The translations under genes and the position numbers were made by a program. Shown in pieces: positions 51,078 through 60,919 of a DNA stretch of 64,000 nt (position 1 is the first letter of the stretch; each line of letters begins with the position of its first letter). Origin of the DNA: Lacisediminihabitans sp040549465 (GTDB lineage Bacteria > Actinomycetota > Actinomycetes > Actinomycetales > Microbacteriaceae); contig NZ_JBEPTL010000001.1 of NCBI RefSeq assembly GCF_040549465.1, positions 62,001 through 126,000 of the forward strand, written 5' to 3'. A model generated the notes under the pieces. It was not told the origin of the DNA. It saw only the letters and a program-made list of their open reading frames with translations, and ran no database searches.

Positions 51078-53159
51078 GTGGCGAGTTCGGATTACTCGGC
51101 CAGGCACCTGTCGGTGTTGGAAGGCCTCGAAGCCGTGCGCAAGCGTCCCGGCATGTACATCGGCTCGACCGATTCACGCGGCCTCATGCACTGTCTGTGG
51201 GAGATCATCGACAACTCGGTCGACGAGGCCCTCGGCGGCAACGGTGACGACATCAGCGTGATCCTGCACAAGGATGGCAGTGTCGAGGTCATAGACCGTG
51301 GCCGTGGCATCCCTGTCGATATCGAACCCAAGACTGGACTCTCCGGGGTCGAGGTCGTGTTCAGCAAACTCCACGCCGGGGGCAAGTTCGGCAGCGGCTC
51401 CTATGCCGCATCCGGTGGCCTCCACGGAGTGGGCGCATCGGTGGTCAACGCGCTGTCCGAGCGGCTTGACGTCGAGGTCGATCGTGATGGCAAGACCTGG
51501 GCGATGTCTTTCCATCGCGGGGAACCCGGCACCTTCGCCGACAAGGGCGAGGCTCGACCGGACGCCGCGTTCACTCCCTTCGTCTCGAACAGCGAGTTGC
51601 GCGTAGCGGGCAAAGTCGCCCGCGGCGTAACCGGTACGCGAGTACGTTACTGGGCCGATCCGCAGATCTTCAGCAAGGGAACGACCTTCCAGATCGAGGA
51701 ACTCTTCACCCGGGCCAGGCAGACAGCCTTCCTCGTACGCGGTCTCGGCATCGACATCACCGACGAACGCGGCTCAGAGACGACCCACGAGACCTTCAAA
51801 TTCGATGGCGGCATCGCCGAGTACGTCGACTTTCTCGCCCCCGACAACGCGCTCACCGAGACCTGGCGGATGACCGGCGATGGCAGGTTCACCGAGACGG
51901 TTCCGGTGCTCGACGACAAGGGCCACATGGTGCCGACGGAACTGGAACGCGAGTGCGAGGTCGACATCGCCCTGCGCTGGGGTACCGGATACGACACGGT
52001 CTTCCGCAGCTATGTCAACATCATCGCGACGCCGAAGGGGGGGACCCACCAGACGGGTTTCGAGCAGGGGATGCTCAAGTTCCTCCGCGGGCAGGTAGAG
52101 CAGAATGCGCGGCGTCTCAAGGTCGGCAACGACAAACTCGAGAAGGACGACATTCTCGCAGGACTCACGGCAGTGCTAACCGTGCGCCTGCCTGAGCCGC
52201 AGTTCGAGGGACAGACCAAGGAGATCCTCGGAACGCCGGCGGTGCGCAACATCGTGGCGAACGTCGTCGCCGCGACGATGGCGGCAAGGTTCGCCTCGAG
52301 CAAGCGCGATGACAAGACCCAGTCGTCGCTGGTGCTTGACAAGATCGTCGCCGAGATGAAGTCGCGTGTCTCGGCTCGCGTCCACAAAGAGACGCAGCGC
52401 CGCAAGAACGCTCTCGAGAACTCGTCGCTGCCTGCCAAACTCGTCGACTGCCGTTCGAGTGATGTCACCAACAGCGAGCTGTTTATCGTGGAGGGCGACT
52501 CCGCTCTCGGCACGGCGAAGCTCGCCCGCGACAGCGAATATCAGGCGTTGCTCCCGATTCGCGGCAAGATTCTCAACGTGCAGAAGGCGTCCGTCTCCGA
52601 CATGCTGTCGAATGCCGAGTGCGCCTCGATCATTCAGGTGATCGGTGCCGGCTCCGGCCGTAGCTTCGATCTGCCGACGGCTCGCTACGGCAAGGTCATC
52701 ATTATGAGTGACGCCGATGTCGACGGTGCCCACATTCGTACCCTGCTGCTCACGCTGTTCTTCCGCTACATGCCCGACATGATCCGTGATGGCAGGGTCT
52801 ACGCCGCCGTGCCACCCTTGCACAGGGTGATCGTGATGAACCCCGGTTCGAAGCCCAATGAGACGATCTACACCTATTCGGAGCAGGAACTCAACGGGGT
52901 ACTGGCGGGGCTCAAGCGCTCCAACAAGCGCTACCAGGATCCGATCCAGCGCTATAAGGGCCTCGGTGAGATGGATGCCGATCAGCTCGCCGAGACCACG
53001 ATGGATCGCCGCCATCGCACCCTGCGACGGGTGGAGATCAGGGATGCCATCAACGCCGAGCGCGTGTTCGAACTGCTGATGGGCAATGACGTCGCGCCTC
53101 GCAAGGACTTCATTATTGCGGGATCCGACGGGCTGTCGCGCGAGCGCATCGACGTCTAA
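51078..53159 (+). CDS. parE: type IIA topoisomerase B subunit (ParE/GyrB-like)
   Basis: ATPase subunit (693 residues) that with its A subunit passes DNA duplexes through each other. It has the GHKL ATPase with EIIDNSVDEA and GGLHGVGASVVNALS, the transducer domain, the TOPRIM motifs FIVEGDSALG and MSDADVDGAHI, and the C-terminal QRYKGLGEMD. AAGGAGAG precedes the GTG at 51078. The classical gyrBA pair of actinobacteria lies near the origin with dnaA and recF, not seen here, so this and the A subunit at 56065 are probably a second enzyme of topoisomerase IV type. The subtype is inference. Confidence 0.88.
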   Translation: MASSDYSARHLSVLEGLEAVRKRPGMYIGSTDSRGLMHCLWEIIDNSVDEALGGNGDDISVILHKDGSVEVIDRGRGIPVDIEPKTGLSGVEVVFSKLHAGGKFGSGSYAASGGLHGVGASVVNALSERLDVEVDRDGKTWAMSFHRGEPGTFADKGEARPDAAFTPFVSNSELRVAGKVARGVTGTRVRYWADPQIFSKGTTFQIEELFTRARQTAFLVRGLGIDITDERGSETTHETFKFDGGIAEYVDFLAPDNALTETWRMTGDGRFTETVPVLDDKGHMVPTELERECEVDIALRWGTGYDTVFRSYVNIIATPKGGTHQTGFEQGMLKFLRGQVEQNARRLKVGNDKLEKDDILAGLTAVLTVRLPEPQFEGQTKEILGTPAVRNIVANVVAATMAARFASSKRDDKTQSSLVLDKIVAEMKSRVSARVHKETQRRKNALENSSLPAKLVDCRSSDVTNSELFIVEGDSALGTAKLARDSEYQALLPIRGKILNVQKASVSDMLSNAECASIIQVIGAGSGRSFDLPTARYGKVIIMSDADVDGAHIRTLLLTLFFRYMPDMIRDGRVYAAVPPLHRVIVMNPGSKPNETIYTYSEQELNGVLAGLKRSNKRYQDPIQRYKGLGEMDADQLAETTMDRRHRTLRRVEIRDAINAERVFELLMGNDVAPRKDFIIAGSDGLSRERIDV

Positions 53160-53196
53160 CTCTCATGCCTGACTGCTGCGGTTAACTCGCGGCACG

Positions 53197-53202
53197 TAGT
53201 AT
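53197..53202 (+). promoter_or_regulatory. -10 box TAGTAT of a leaderless esterase promoter
   Basis: TAGTAT lies 7 bases before ATG 53210, without a Shine-Dalgarno sequence. Confidence 0.5.
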
Positions 53203-53209
53203 TCGGCGA

Positions 53210-54757
53210 ATGGCTGTAGTTACTTCCCACGCGCTGCGGGTGGCGGTGACCGGGGGCACCATTGCAGGCGGCGTCAGGCGCGGTCTTCGGATGTGGCGTG
53301 GCATTCCCTATGCTGCACCGCCCGTCGGTGACCTGCGTTTCCGCGCTCCCGCACCGGTCGACCCGTGGGAGGGCGTCCGTGACGCCCTCGAGTTCGGCCC
53401 GGTCGCGGCCCAGGATCGCAAGGGGCAGTTCCTCGGCCCTGGCACGAACGTCGTAACGTCGGAGGACTGCCTCACCCTCAACGTGATAGCACCACTGGCG
53501 GAATCGGATGCGCCGCGTGCTGTGATGGTCTGGATCCACGGCGGCGCCTACAGCGTCGGATCATCGCGCGAGATGCCCCACCAGGGTGAGGGACTGGCTA
53601 CCGAGGGCGACGTGATCTTCGTGAACTTCAACTACAGGCTGGGCGCGCTCGGCTATCTCGACTTCACCCGCTTCTCCACCCCCTCGCGCAGGTTCGAGAG
53701 CAATCTGGGCTTGCGGGATCAGGTCGCCGCGCTGCAGTGGGTGCGCGACAACATCCCTGCCTTCGGCGGCAACCCCGACAACGTGACGCTCTTCGGTGAA
53801 TCCGCCGGCGGCAACGCAGTCACCACTCTCATGACAGTCCCGAGCGCGCGAGGACTCTTCGCGCGGGTGATCGCCCAGAGTTCGCCACCGAACGCGGTCT
53901 ACCCGGCCGAAATCACCGCAGAGTGGGCCCAGGAATACCTCGAACTGCTCAGTGAAGAGGTCGACGATTCGAGCACCGACAGCACCAGCAGTGAGGAGGC
54001 GGCCGACCTGCTCCTGTCCTCCGATGTCGAGGATCTCGTGCGGGCCACGACACGGATGCAGCTGCGCACCCCCGACCACGCGCCGGGCACGATCAGCCTC
54101 TGTCCGGTGATCGACGGGAACTTCCTGCCTGAGCGCCCACTGGACGCGTTCAAGCACGGGCGGGCGCATCCGGTTCCGCTTATCATCGGAACCAATGATC
54201 GGGAGGGCTCACTGTTCAGGGGCCGACTGGACATTCTCGCGACGACGCCGTCCCGCATCCGGGCCATCTTCGCTAAGACGAAGAAGAAGGCGCGTAAGGC
54301 GCTCAAAGCGCAGTACCCCGGGCTGCCCGCGAGACGGCCCGCGGCCGACTTCGGCGGTGACTACGCCTTCTGGTATCCGACGATCAAGGTGGCTGAGCGG
54401 CACGCCCACTACGCACGTGTTCACTTCTATCGCTTCGATATCGCACCGAGATTGGTGCGCTTCGCCGGTTTCGACGCCACCCACGGCCTGGAACTCTTCG
54501 CGCTGTTCGATCGCATGGACAACGCATTCGGCCGCACGATGGGCGCGTTGGGCGGGCGTGCGGCATTCAAGCGCGCCGGAGCGCGGATGCGAAGGAACTG
54601 GTTGCGCTTCGCGCACGATGGCACCGTGGACGAGTCGTGGCCGAAGTACACCGATCGGCGACGCCGGACGATCATCATCGACACCGTCGACCGCGTCGAG
54701 GAGGATCCGCGTGGCGAGCGTCGTCGGGCCTGGCAGGAGTTCGTACCTCACGTCTGA
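53210..54757 (+). CDS. type B carboxylesterase
   Basis: A 515-residue alpha/beta hydrolase of the carboxylesterase B (COesterase) family. It has AVMVWIHGGAYSVGSS with the oxyanion hole, VNFNYRLGALGYL, the nucleophile Ser in LFGESAGGNAV and the likely catalytic His in DATHGLELF. No signal peptide is seen, so it is probably cytosolic. The natural ester substrate is unknown. It ends inside the converging permease gene (10-base overlap). Confidence 0.87.
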   Translation: MAVVTSHALRVAVTGGTIAGGVRRGLRMWRGIPYAAPPVGDLRFRAPAPVDPWEGVRDALEFGPVAAQDRKGQFLGPGTNVVTSEDCLTLNVIAPLAESDAPRAVMVWIHGGAYSVGSSREMPHQGEGLATEGDVIFVNFNYRLGALGYLDFTRFSTPSRRFESNLGLRDQVAALQWVRDNIPAFGGNPDNVTLFGESAGGNAVTTLMTVPSARGLFARVIAQSSPPNAVYPAEITAEWAQEYLELLSEEVDDSSTDSTSSEEAADLLLSSDVEDLVRATTRMQLRTPDHAPGTISLCPVIDGNFLPERPLDAFKHGRAHPVPLIIGTNDREGSLFRGRLDILATTPSRIRAIFAKTKKKARKALKAQYPGLPARRPAADFGGDYAFWYPTIKVAERHAHYARVHFYRFDIAPRLVRFAGFDATHGLELFALFDRMDNAFGRTMGALGGRAAFKRAGARMRRNWLRFAHDGTVDESWPKYTDRRRRTIIIDTVDRVEEDPRGERRRAWQEFVPHV

Positions 54758-56007
54758 GCGTCGACCAGACGTCGTGCCACGATCCGGTAGGCGACACCCA
54801 CAAGTATCACAAGGACACCCACGATGATGCCCACGGGTGGGAGGGTAATCACAAGCGCGACGCAGGCGAGCGCTCCGATCACCTGCAGGGCTTTCGGATA
54901 CCGACGCTGTTCGCGAATCTGGGTGAACGCCGCGATGTTGGCGACGAAGTAATACAGCAGCACCCCGAACGACGAGAACCCGATGGCACCGCGTAGATCG
55001 ACACTCACTACCAGAATGGTCACGATGATCGCGACGGCGACCTCCGCACGGTGAGGAACCGCGAATTTCGGATGCACCGCTGCCAGCCAGCGCGGCAGGT
55101 CACCCTGGCGTGCCATGGCCAGGGTCGTGCGGCCAATCCCCGCGATGAGTCCGAGCAGGGCACCGAGCGATGCGGCAGCGGCTCCGAACCGTACGATGGG
55201 CGCCGCCCACGTCCATCCACCGGCTGCAACGACGTCGACAAGTGGTGCTGTCGATTCGGCGACACGACTGGCGCCGAGGGTCGCGAGCACGGTGATCGCG
55301 ATGACGGCGTAGACGACAACGACCACCGCGAGCGCGATGCTGATCGCTCGTGGAATCGTGGTCGCCGGATCCCGTACCTCCTCGCCCATGGTGGCGATCC
55401 GCGCGTAGCCCGCGAAGGCGAAGAAGAGCAGGCCTGCTGACTGGAGGATGCCGTACCAGCCATGCGCGAAGAGGTCGCCGAGTTCCGAACCGCCCTGGGG
55501 AAGACCGGTGCCGATTCCCGCAGCGACGACTATGGCCAGGCTCAGCAGTACGACCACGACGATCATCCTGGTGACGAACGCGGTTCGGGTGACGCCGAAA
55601 TAGTTCACGGCTGCCAGGCCGACCACAGCGGCAACCGCTATCGGGCGTTGCCACCCGGATGGCGCGGCGTAGGCGGCGAACGTCAGCGCCATGGCTGCGC
55701 AACTGGCAATTTTGCCGATGACAAAGCTCCAGCCCGCAAGGAAACCCCACCAGTGGCCGAGCCGTTCACGTCCGTAGACGTAGGTGCCACCGGACGAAGG
55801 GTACTGCGCGGCCAGTTGCGCGGAGGATGTCGCGTTGCAGAATGCCACCACCGCCGCCACCACGAGTCCCAGAAGCAGGCCGGATCCCGCCGCCTGGGCC
55901 GCGGGTATGAAGGCGACGAAGATCCCGGCACCGATCATCGAGCCGAGACCGATGACGATCGCGTCGAGCAGGCCGAGCCTCCGGGCGAGCGTCGGCGGCG
56001 TTGTCAC
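54748..56007 (-). CDS. amino acid permease (APC family)
   Basis: A 419-residue membrane protein with about twelve hydrophobic segments. Helix 1 has the APC substrate loop IGLGSMIGAGIFVAF, and helix 6 has LLFFAFAGYARIATMGEEV, the second unwound region of the LeuT-like fold. The substrate is probably an amino acid, not further specified. It starts with GTG 56007 behind a TAGGCT box and has no ribosome binding site. It lies between the two topoisomerase genes. Confidence 0.87.
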   Translation of the reverse strand: MTTPPTLARRLGLLDAIVIGLGSMIGAGIFVAFIPAAQAAGSGLLLGLVVAAVVAFCNATSSAQLAAQYPSSGGTYVYGRERLGHWWGFLAGWSFVIGKIASCAAMALTFAAYAAPSGWQRPIAVAAVVGLAAVNYFGVTRTAFVTRMIVVVVLLSLAIVVAAGIGTGLPQGGSELGDLFAHGWYGILQSAGLLFFAFAGYARIATMGEEVRDPATTIPRAISIALAVVVVVYAVIAITVLATLGASRVAESTAPLVDVVAAGGWTWAAPIVRFGAAAASLGALLGLIAGIGRTTLAMARQGDLPRWLAAVHPKFAVPHRAEVAVAIIVTILVVSVDLRGAIGFSSFGVLLYYFVANIAAFTQIREQRRYPKALQVIGALACVALVITLPPVGIIVGVLVILVGVAYRIVARRLVDAQT

Positions 56008-56013
56008 CCGCGC

Positions 56014-56019
56014 AGCCTA
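56014..56019 (-). promoter_or_regulatory. -10 box TAGGCT of a leaderless permease promoter
   Basis: On the reverse strand TAGGCT lies 6 bases before GTG 56007. It is the same hexamer and spacing as at panB and lipB. Confidence 0.55.
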
Positions 56020-56064
56020 GGACACGAAGGAGAACAACGGGATTCGTGCTAGCGACGGACGATG

Positions 56065-58524
56065 CTACAGGCCGGTGCCGATCGACCCGATCACCGCATC
56101 CAGCGGCATGCCGGACGCATCCCGCTTGGCCCCGGCATCGGGAAGAGTGCGGACAGCACCATCCGGGCCGACGGCCAACGCCGGTGCCGAACCCGCCCAG
56201 GCGACCGCGAGCACGTCTTCGCCCTTGAGAAAGGTGTGCGCGCGCACACCGCCTGTCGCACGACCCTTGCCAGGGAACTCTGCAAGATGCGAGACCTTCG
56301 CTCGCCCCGGATCAGCTCCGGCGATCTTTCCGCTACTGGTTGACACCGTGACGACCACATTCTCAGCGGTCGGATCGACCGATCCAAAGAACACCACCTC
56401 GGCTGTGGCGCCGAGGTTGACGCCCGCCATGCCCCCGGCGGAGCGTCCCTGAGGACGCACGGCGGAGGCGGAGAAGTGCAACAGCTGTGCCTCGGATGTC
56501 ACGAAGAGCAGTTCGTCTCCGTCGCCGCCCTGGCGCACGCCGACGACCTGGTCGCCGGGTTTGAGGCTGATGATCTCGAAGTCCGGCCGATTGGCGAAAT
56601 CACCGGGGGTAAGGCGTTTGACGACACCCTGGCGCGTGCCGAGAGCGATTGCCTGGTCGGATGAGAGGGAGACGAGCGCGAGCACACGCTCCTTCTTCGA
56701 GTCCAGCGCCAGATAGTCGGCGATCCTGACGCCTGCTGCAAGTTGGATGGAGTTCTCCGGAACGACAGGCAGGTCGACGGGGGAGAGTCGCACTAGACGC
56801 CCGAGCGTGGTGACGGCGCCCAGCTCCGCGCGGCTCGTGGTGACCACCGTGGACAGGATCGCATCGTGTTTACTCCGCCTGGCGGCCCTGACCGGCAGCT
56901 CAGACGGCATCTCAGGCAGATCGACACGGATCGCGCGGCCCGTGGTCGACAGGTACACGATGCAGGGTGCATCCGCGATCTCGAGCACCGGGGCGGCGGA
57001 GCGCGACGACGAAGATGTGGCGATACTCGGTCGTGCCTCGGTCAGCAGGGTGCGGCGGGGTGTGCCGAAGCGCTCAGCCACCTCCTCGAGCTCATCAGAG
57101 ACCAGCTGGCGCACGCGCTGCGGCACCGAGAGCAGTTGCTCCAACTCGTCGATCTCGGCCCGCAGCTGGTCACGCTCGGTCTCCAGCTCGATGCGGGAGA
57201 ACCTGGTGAGTCGGCGCAGGCGCAACTCGAGGATGTATTCCGCCTGCACCTGGCTCAGGTCGAAGACGTCGATGAGCCTTAAGCGTGCCTGTTCCGTGTC
57301 ATCGCTGGTACGGATGACCTGGATGACCTCGTCGATGTCGACGATCGCAATGAGCAGGCCCTCGACCAGGTGCAGTCGCTCTTTCTTGCGGGCGAGACGG
57401 TACTGGCTGCGACGGGTGACCACGGAGATCCGATGGTCGATATAGACCTGCAGCAGCTCGCGAAGGCCGAGTGTGCGCGGCCCACCTTCGACCAGGGCGA
57501 CGTTGTTGATGTTGAACGAGTCTTCGAGCGGGGTGAACCGATAGAGCTGCTCGAGTACCGCGTCCGGACTGAATCCGGTCTTGATGCCGACAACCAGGCG
57601 CGTACCGTGCTTTCGATCGGTGAGATCGGTCACGTCGGAAATACCATTGAGCTTCTTGGAGTTGACGCCATCCTTGATCTTCTCGATCACCTTTTCGGTG
57701 CCGACCATGAAAGGCAACTCGGTGATGATGAGTCCGACCTTGCGGGCGGTGATGCTCTCGACCGACACTTTGGCCCGAGTGCGGAAACTGCCGCGCCCGG
57801 TCTCATAGGCATCGCGGATGCCCGCAAGACCGATGATCGTGCCTCCGGTCGGCATGTCAGGCCCTGGTACGAACGACATCAGGTCGTCGAGGGATGCGTC
57901 GGGGTTCTCGATCAGGTGCCGCGCGGCGCCGACCACCTCGATGAGATTATGCGGCGCCATGTTGGTGGCCATCCCGACAGCGATTCCACTCGCGCCGTTG
58001 ACCAGCAGGTTGGGGAAAGCTGAGGGAAGTACCTCAGGCTGCACCAGCTGATTGTCGTAGTTGGGGACGAAATCGACGACATCTTCGTCGAGATTCTCTG
58101 TCATCGCCATGGCTGCCGGGGTGAGGCGAGCTTCGGTGTAACGCGCAGCGGCAGGACCGTCATCCAGTGTGCCGAAGTTGCCGTGGCCGTCGATCAGCGG
58201 CACGCGCATGATGAAGCCCTGCGACAGTCGCACCATCGCGTCATAGATGGAGCTGTCTCCGTGGGGATGTAGCTTGCCCATCACTTCGCCCGTGACGCGT
58301 GCGGACTTCACGTGGCCGCGGTCGGGTCGCAGGCCCATCTCGGTCATCTGGTAGAGGATGCGACGCTGGACGGGCTTGAGACCGTCGCGGGCATCCGGAA
58401 GGGCGCGGGAATAGATGACGGAGTAGGCATACTCGAGGAACGACCCCTCCATTTCGGAGGAGACATCGACGCTGTCGATGCGTTCGCCGTGGGTCGTCTC
58501 GGAGGGGTTTTCGGGAGTAGTCAT
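56065..58524 (-). CDS. parC: type IIA topoisomerase A subunit (ParC/GyrA-like)
   Basis: DNA-cleaving subunit (819 residues). The winged-helix region has RALPDARDGLKPVQRRILY, SARVTGEVMGKLHPHGD and the catalytic Tyr in AAARYTEARLT. The coiled-coil tower and a C-terminal beta-pinwheel domain follow. The GyrA-box QRRGGKG is not seen in the pinwheel, which speaks for a decatenating topoisomerase IV role over gyrase. It is inverted relative to parE and separated from it by the esterase and permease genes, an unusual split of partners. Confidence 0.85.
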   Translation of the reverse strand: MTTPENPSETTHGERIDSVDVSSEMEGSFLEYAYSVIYSRALPDARDGLKPVQRRILYQMTEMGLRPDRGHVKSARVTGEVMGKLHPHGDSSIYDAMVRLSQGFIMRVPLIDGHGNFGTLDDGPAAARYTEARLTPAAMAMTENLDEDVVDFVPNYDNQLVQPEVLPSAFPNLLVNGASGIAVGMATNMAPHNLIEVVGAARHLIENPDASLDDLMSFVPGPDMPTGGTIIGLAGIRDAYETGRGSFRTRAKVSVESITARKVGLIITELPFMVGTEKVIEKIKDGVNSKKLNGISDVTDLTDRKHGTRLVVGIKTGFSPDAVLEQLYRFTPLEDSFNINNVALVEGGPRTLGLRELLQVYIDHRISVVTRRSQYRLARKKERLHLVEGLLIAIVDIDEVIQVIRTSDDTEQARLRLIDVFDLSQVQAEYILELRLRRLTRFSRIELETERDQLRAEIDELEQLLSVPQRVRQLVSDELEEVAERFGTPRRTLLTEARPSIATSSSSRSAAPVLEIADAPCIVYLSTTGRAIRVDLPEMPSELPVRAARRSKHDAILSTVVTTSRAELGAVTTLGRLVRLSPVDLPVVPENSIQLAAGVRIADYLALDSKKERVLALVSLSSDQAIALGTRQGVVKRLTPGDFANRPDFEIISLKPGDQVVGVRQGGDGDELLFVTSEAQLLHFSASAVRPQGRSAGGMAGVNLGATAEVVFFGSVDPTAENVVVTVSTSSGKIAGADPGRAKVSHLAEFPGKGRATGGVRAHTFLKGEDVLAVAWAGSAPALAVGPDGAVRTLPDAGAKRDASGMPLDAVIGSIGTGL

Positions 58525-58529
58525 AAGAT
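58524..58529 (+). promoter_or_regulatory. -10 box TAAGAT of a leaderless phosphodiesterase promoter
   Basis: TAAGAT lies 7 bases before ATG 58537 and overlaps the start of the divergent parC gene by one base. No ribosome binding site is seen. Confidence 0.55.
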
Positions 58530-58536
58530 TGCCACC

Positions 58537-59673
58537 ATGCTACCGGCCACCAAATCACACCGGTTTAGCCTTGCCGATGTCGTGCCAAGTTCCCTTCTCG
58601 CCGTCGACGGTAAGCCCAACCAGCTCTCGCTCCCGCCGGTACGGAAGGCTATTGTGCTGCTCGTCGACGGCCTCGGTGCCTCTGTACTCGCGGCGAGGGC
58701 TGGACACGCTCGCTCGCTCGCTCCCCTCCTCACGCCTGCGAGCATTATCGGCGCCAAATTTCCTACGACCACAGCTGCGGCTCTCGCCACGTTGACGACG
58801 GGGGAGCTGCCGGGAATCCACGGCCTGGTGGGCTATACGGTGCTGGATGCAGCCAACGACAGGGTCGTCAACCAGCTCAGCGGCTGGGACTCACGGCTTG
58901 ATCCGGCGACCTGGCAACGGGTGCCGACCCTGTTTGAGAAAGCGAAGGATGCGGGCCTGCCGTCGTTCGCCGTCGGCGCAGAGCGCTATCGGTCATCCGG
59001 TTTCACGAAGGCGATTCTCCGCGGCGCCGAGTATCGCAGCGGAATAACCATCGCCGACCGGTTCGACGAGGCCCGGCGCGCCTTGGACGGGATCGATAGC
59101 GGCCTGGTCTACGTGTATGTGCCGGAACTCGACCAGACGGCGCACGCCGCCGGCTGGCAGTCCACGCTGTGGACCGCCGCACTGGAGGAGCTCGATGGAG
59201 CGGTCCGTCGCTTCACCGAGCAGCTCCGTCGCGGCGAAGGCATGCTTCTGACCTCGGATCACGGCGTACTGGACGTGCCGGAGAGCTCACACGTGCTGTT
59301 CGATACCAACGCGGGCCTGGTCGACGGCATCCGTCATGTCGCGGGAGAGCCGCGAGCGCTCCAACTGCACTTCGAACCGGATGCGAGCGAATCGCACCGG
59401 GCCACTGTTCTCCAGCGCTGGCGCGAGGCAGAGGGAGGTCGTTCCTGGGTGGTGAGCCGGGCCGAAGCCGTCGAGTCGGGATGGTTCGGAAGCGTCGTCG
59501 ACCCCGAGGTCATTCCTCGGATCGGTGACCTGCTCGTCGCCGCTCGCAAGAACATCGCCTATTACGATTCACGGGCAGCGGCGCAGCACGGACGCTCGAT
59601 GGTGGGCCAACACGGGTCGTGGTCCCCCGAGGAGACCACCATCCCATTGCTCAGGTTCGGCGACTTCGCCTAA
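58537..59673 (+). CDS. alkaline-phosphatase-superfamily nucleotide pyrophosphatase/phosphodiesterase
   Basis: A 378-residue member of the phosphodiesterase/nucleotide pyrophosphatase branch of the alkaline phosphatase superfamily. The first metal Asp is in IVLLVDGLGA, the Thr nucleophile in KFPTTTAAALATL, further ligands in YVPELDQTAHAAG and LLTSDHGVLDV, and the last His in MVGQHGSW. No signal peptide or anchor is seen, so it should be cytosolic. The substrate is unknown. Its frame ends 4 bases inside the converging sepH gene. Confidence 0.87.
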   Translation: MLPATKSHRFSLADVVPSSLLAVDGKPNQLSLPPVRKAIVLLVDGLGASVLAARAGHARSLAPLLTPASIIGAKFPTTTAAALATLTTGELPGIHGLVGYTVLDAANDRVVNQLSGWDSRLDPATWQRVPTLFEKAKDAGLPSFAVGAERYRSSGFTKAILRGAEYRSGITIADRFDEARRALDGIDSGLVYVYVPELDQTAHAAGWQSTLWTAALEELDGAVRRFTEQLRRGEGMLLTSDHGVLDVPESSHVLFDTNAGLVDGIRHVAGEPRALQLHFEPDASESHRATVLQRWREAEGGRSWVVSRAEAVESGWFGSVVDPEVIPRIGDLLVAARKNIAYYDSRAAAQHGRSMVGQHGSWSPEETTIPLLRFGDFA

Positions 59674-60719
59674 AGATCGTCGTCAGAACGGGCGCCGAAG
59701 ACGATCTCATCCCAGCTCGGCATCGAGGCGCGAGCCTTCTTGCTCGACCTGTGGTGGAACACATTGGGCTGCGGGGCCGTGTTGCTGAGGGCACCGTCCT
59801 CATCATCGCGGAAATCTTCGAGCGGAATATCGACGAGACGGATCGAACCGGTCGACGGATGAGCCGCCCTCGACTCTTCCTCCTCGGCGAAGTTCGCCGA
59901 TTCGCGTTCCCCGCGCCTGCGGCGCAGTGCCTCGAGCAGGTCGGCGGTCTGGTTGGACTCCGGTTCTTCTGCCGCGGGGGCGCGATTGATCGCGGCATCC
60001 GCTACGGCAGCGGGCGCATCGTCCAGGCGACCGTAGACGGCGGGCTGCACCGCACCCTCCGCGAGCTCGTTCTCGGTGAACGCGCCGCTGTCGAAACGTG
60101 ACTGGTCGGGGTGGCGTTCCTCGTCACCGACCGCGCGAAGCCGCGGTACGAGCGCTCCGGCCATCTCACCCTGCTGGGATAGCGTGATCGCCTCACTGTT
60201 GAGCGGTGCGAGGGCGGCTTTCTTGGGTTCGAAGCGCCAGCGGGCATCGTGATCGATCTGCTCTGCGGTAAACGCGAGCTTCACGATCCACTCACCACCG
60301 ACCTCTTTCCAACTGGCCCAGCGTTCATTGATGGCGCCGAGGTCGTAAAGACGTTCACGAATGACCGTGCCGAAGGTTGATCCGCCGCCGAGCGGGTCCG
60401 ACTCCATCGCAGTGTGCACCGGCACGTTGAGCGCAGAGGTCACCACGAACTCGCGTTCGGCGAGCACTGGGCCCTCGAATTTCTGGATGTAGTCCAGTGG
60501 AACGCCGGTGATCGACGCGACGTCCTGCGCGGACATCCCCGATCGGATGTGCGCCTGAATCTCTTTGGGCGCGAGCTTTCTGCCCGCGCCGGGGTCGGGG
60601 ATGGCCTGGCGAAGTTTCGACTGCAGAACCTCGTCGATCGCGACGCGGAACCGGGTGCCTTCGTCGGACGCTACGAGGAGTGCGCCGTTCTCCACTCCGA
60701 TAACTCTCAGGTCTTGCAT
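59670..60719 (-). CDS. sepH: septation protein SepH
   Basis: Actinobacterial cell-division protein (349 residues) known in Streptomyces and Mycobacterium to bind FtsZ and promote filament assembly. The N-terminal DUF3071 domain has QDLRVIGVENGALLV and a helix-turn-helix (IRSGMSAQDVASITGVPLDY). A long acidic disordered middle leads to the conserved tail RASMPSWDEIVFGARSDDD. GAAAGGCG precedes ATG 60719. It is the first of a set of actinobacteria-specific genes that usually stand together (sepH, DUF4193, DUF3093, dut, DUF3710, DUF3159). Confidence 0.93.
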   Translation of the reverse strand: MQDLRVIGVENGALLVASDEGTRFRVAIDEVLQSKLRQAIPDPGAGRKLAPKEIQAHIRSGMSAQDVASITGVPLDYIQKFEGPVLAEREFVVTSALNVPVHTAMESDPLGGGSTFGTVIRERLYDLGAINERWASWKEVGGEWIVKLAFTAEQIDHDARWRFEPKKAALAPLNSEAITLSQQGEMAGALVPRLRAVGDEERHPDQSRFDSGAFTENELAEGAVQPAVYGRLDDAPAAVADAAINRAPAAEEPESNQTADLLEALRRRRGERESANFAEEEESRAAHPSTGSIRLVDIPLEDFRDDEDGALSNTAPQPNVFHHRSSKKARASMPSWDEIVFGARSDDDL

Positions 60720-60841
60720 TCTGAACGCCTTTCGCGGTCACTGGTGTTCTTTAGAGTGACATGCCGAAGGTCGATATTGCGGGAATAACCCGGGCGTGCC
60801 GCAAGTTGCACAGACGTCGGATTCACGGCTGGTTCGCAGTG

Positions 60842-60874
60842 GTTTGCTATTCGCAAACTATTGATGCAAACTAT
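60842..60874. promoter_or_regulatory. inverted and direct repeats upstream of the DUF4193 gene
   Basis: GTTTGC and GCAAAC (60842-60847, 60853-60858) form an inverted repeat, and GCAAACTAT occurs twice with a 13-bp period (60853-60861 and 60866-60874). ATTGATGCA also repeats twice nearby. They lie in the 200-bp gap between sepH and DUF4193 and may be a regulator site. Confidence 0.35.
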
Positions 60875-60919
60875 GGCCGCCGATTGAGAACAATTGATGC
60901 AGATAAGAAGTGGATGGGC

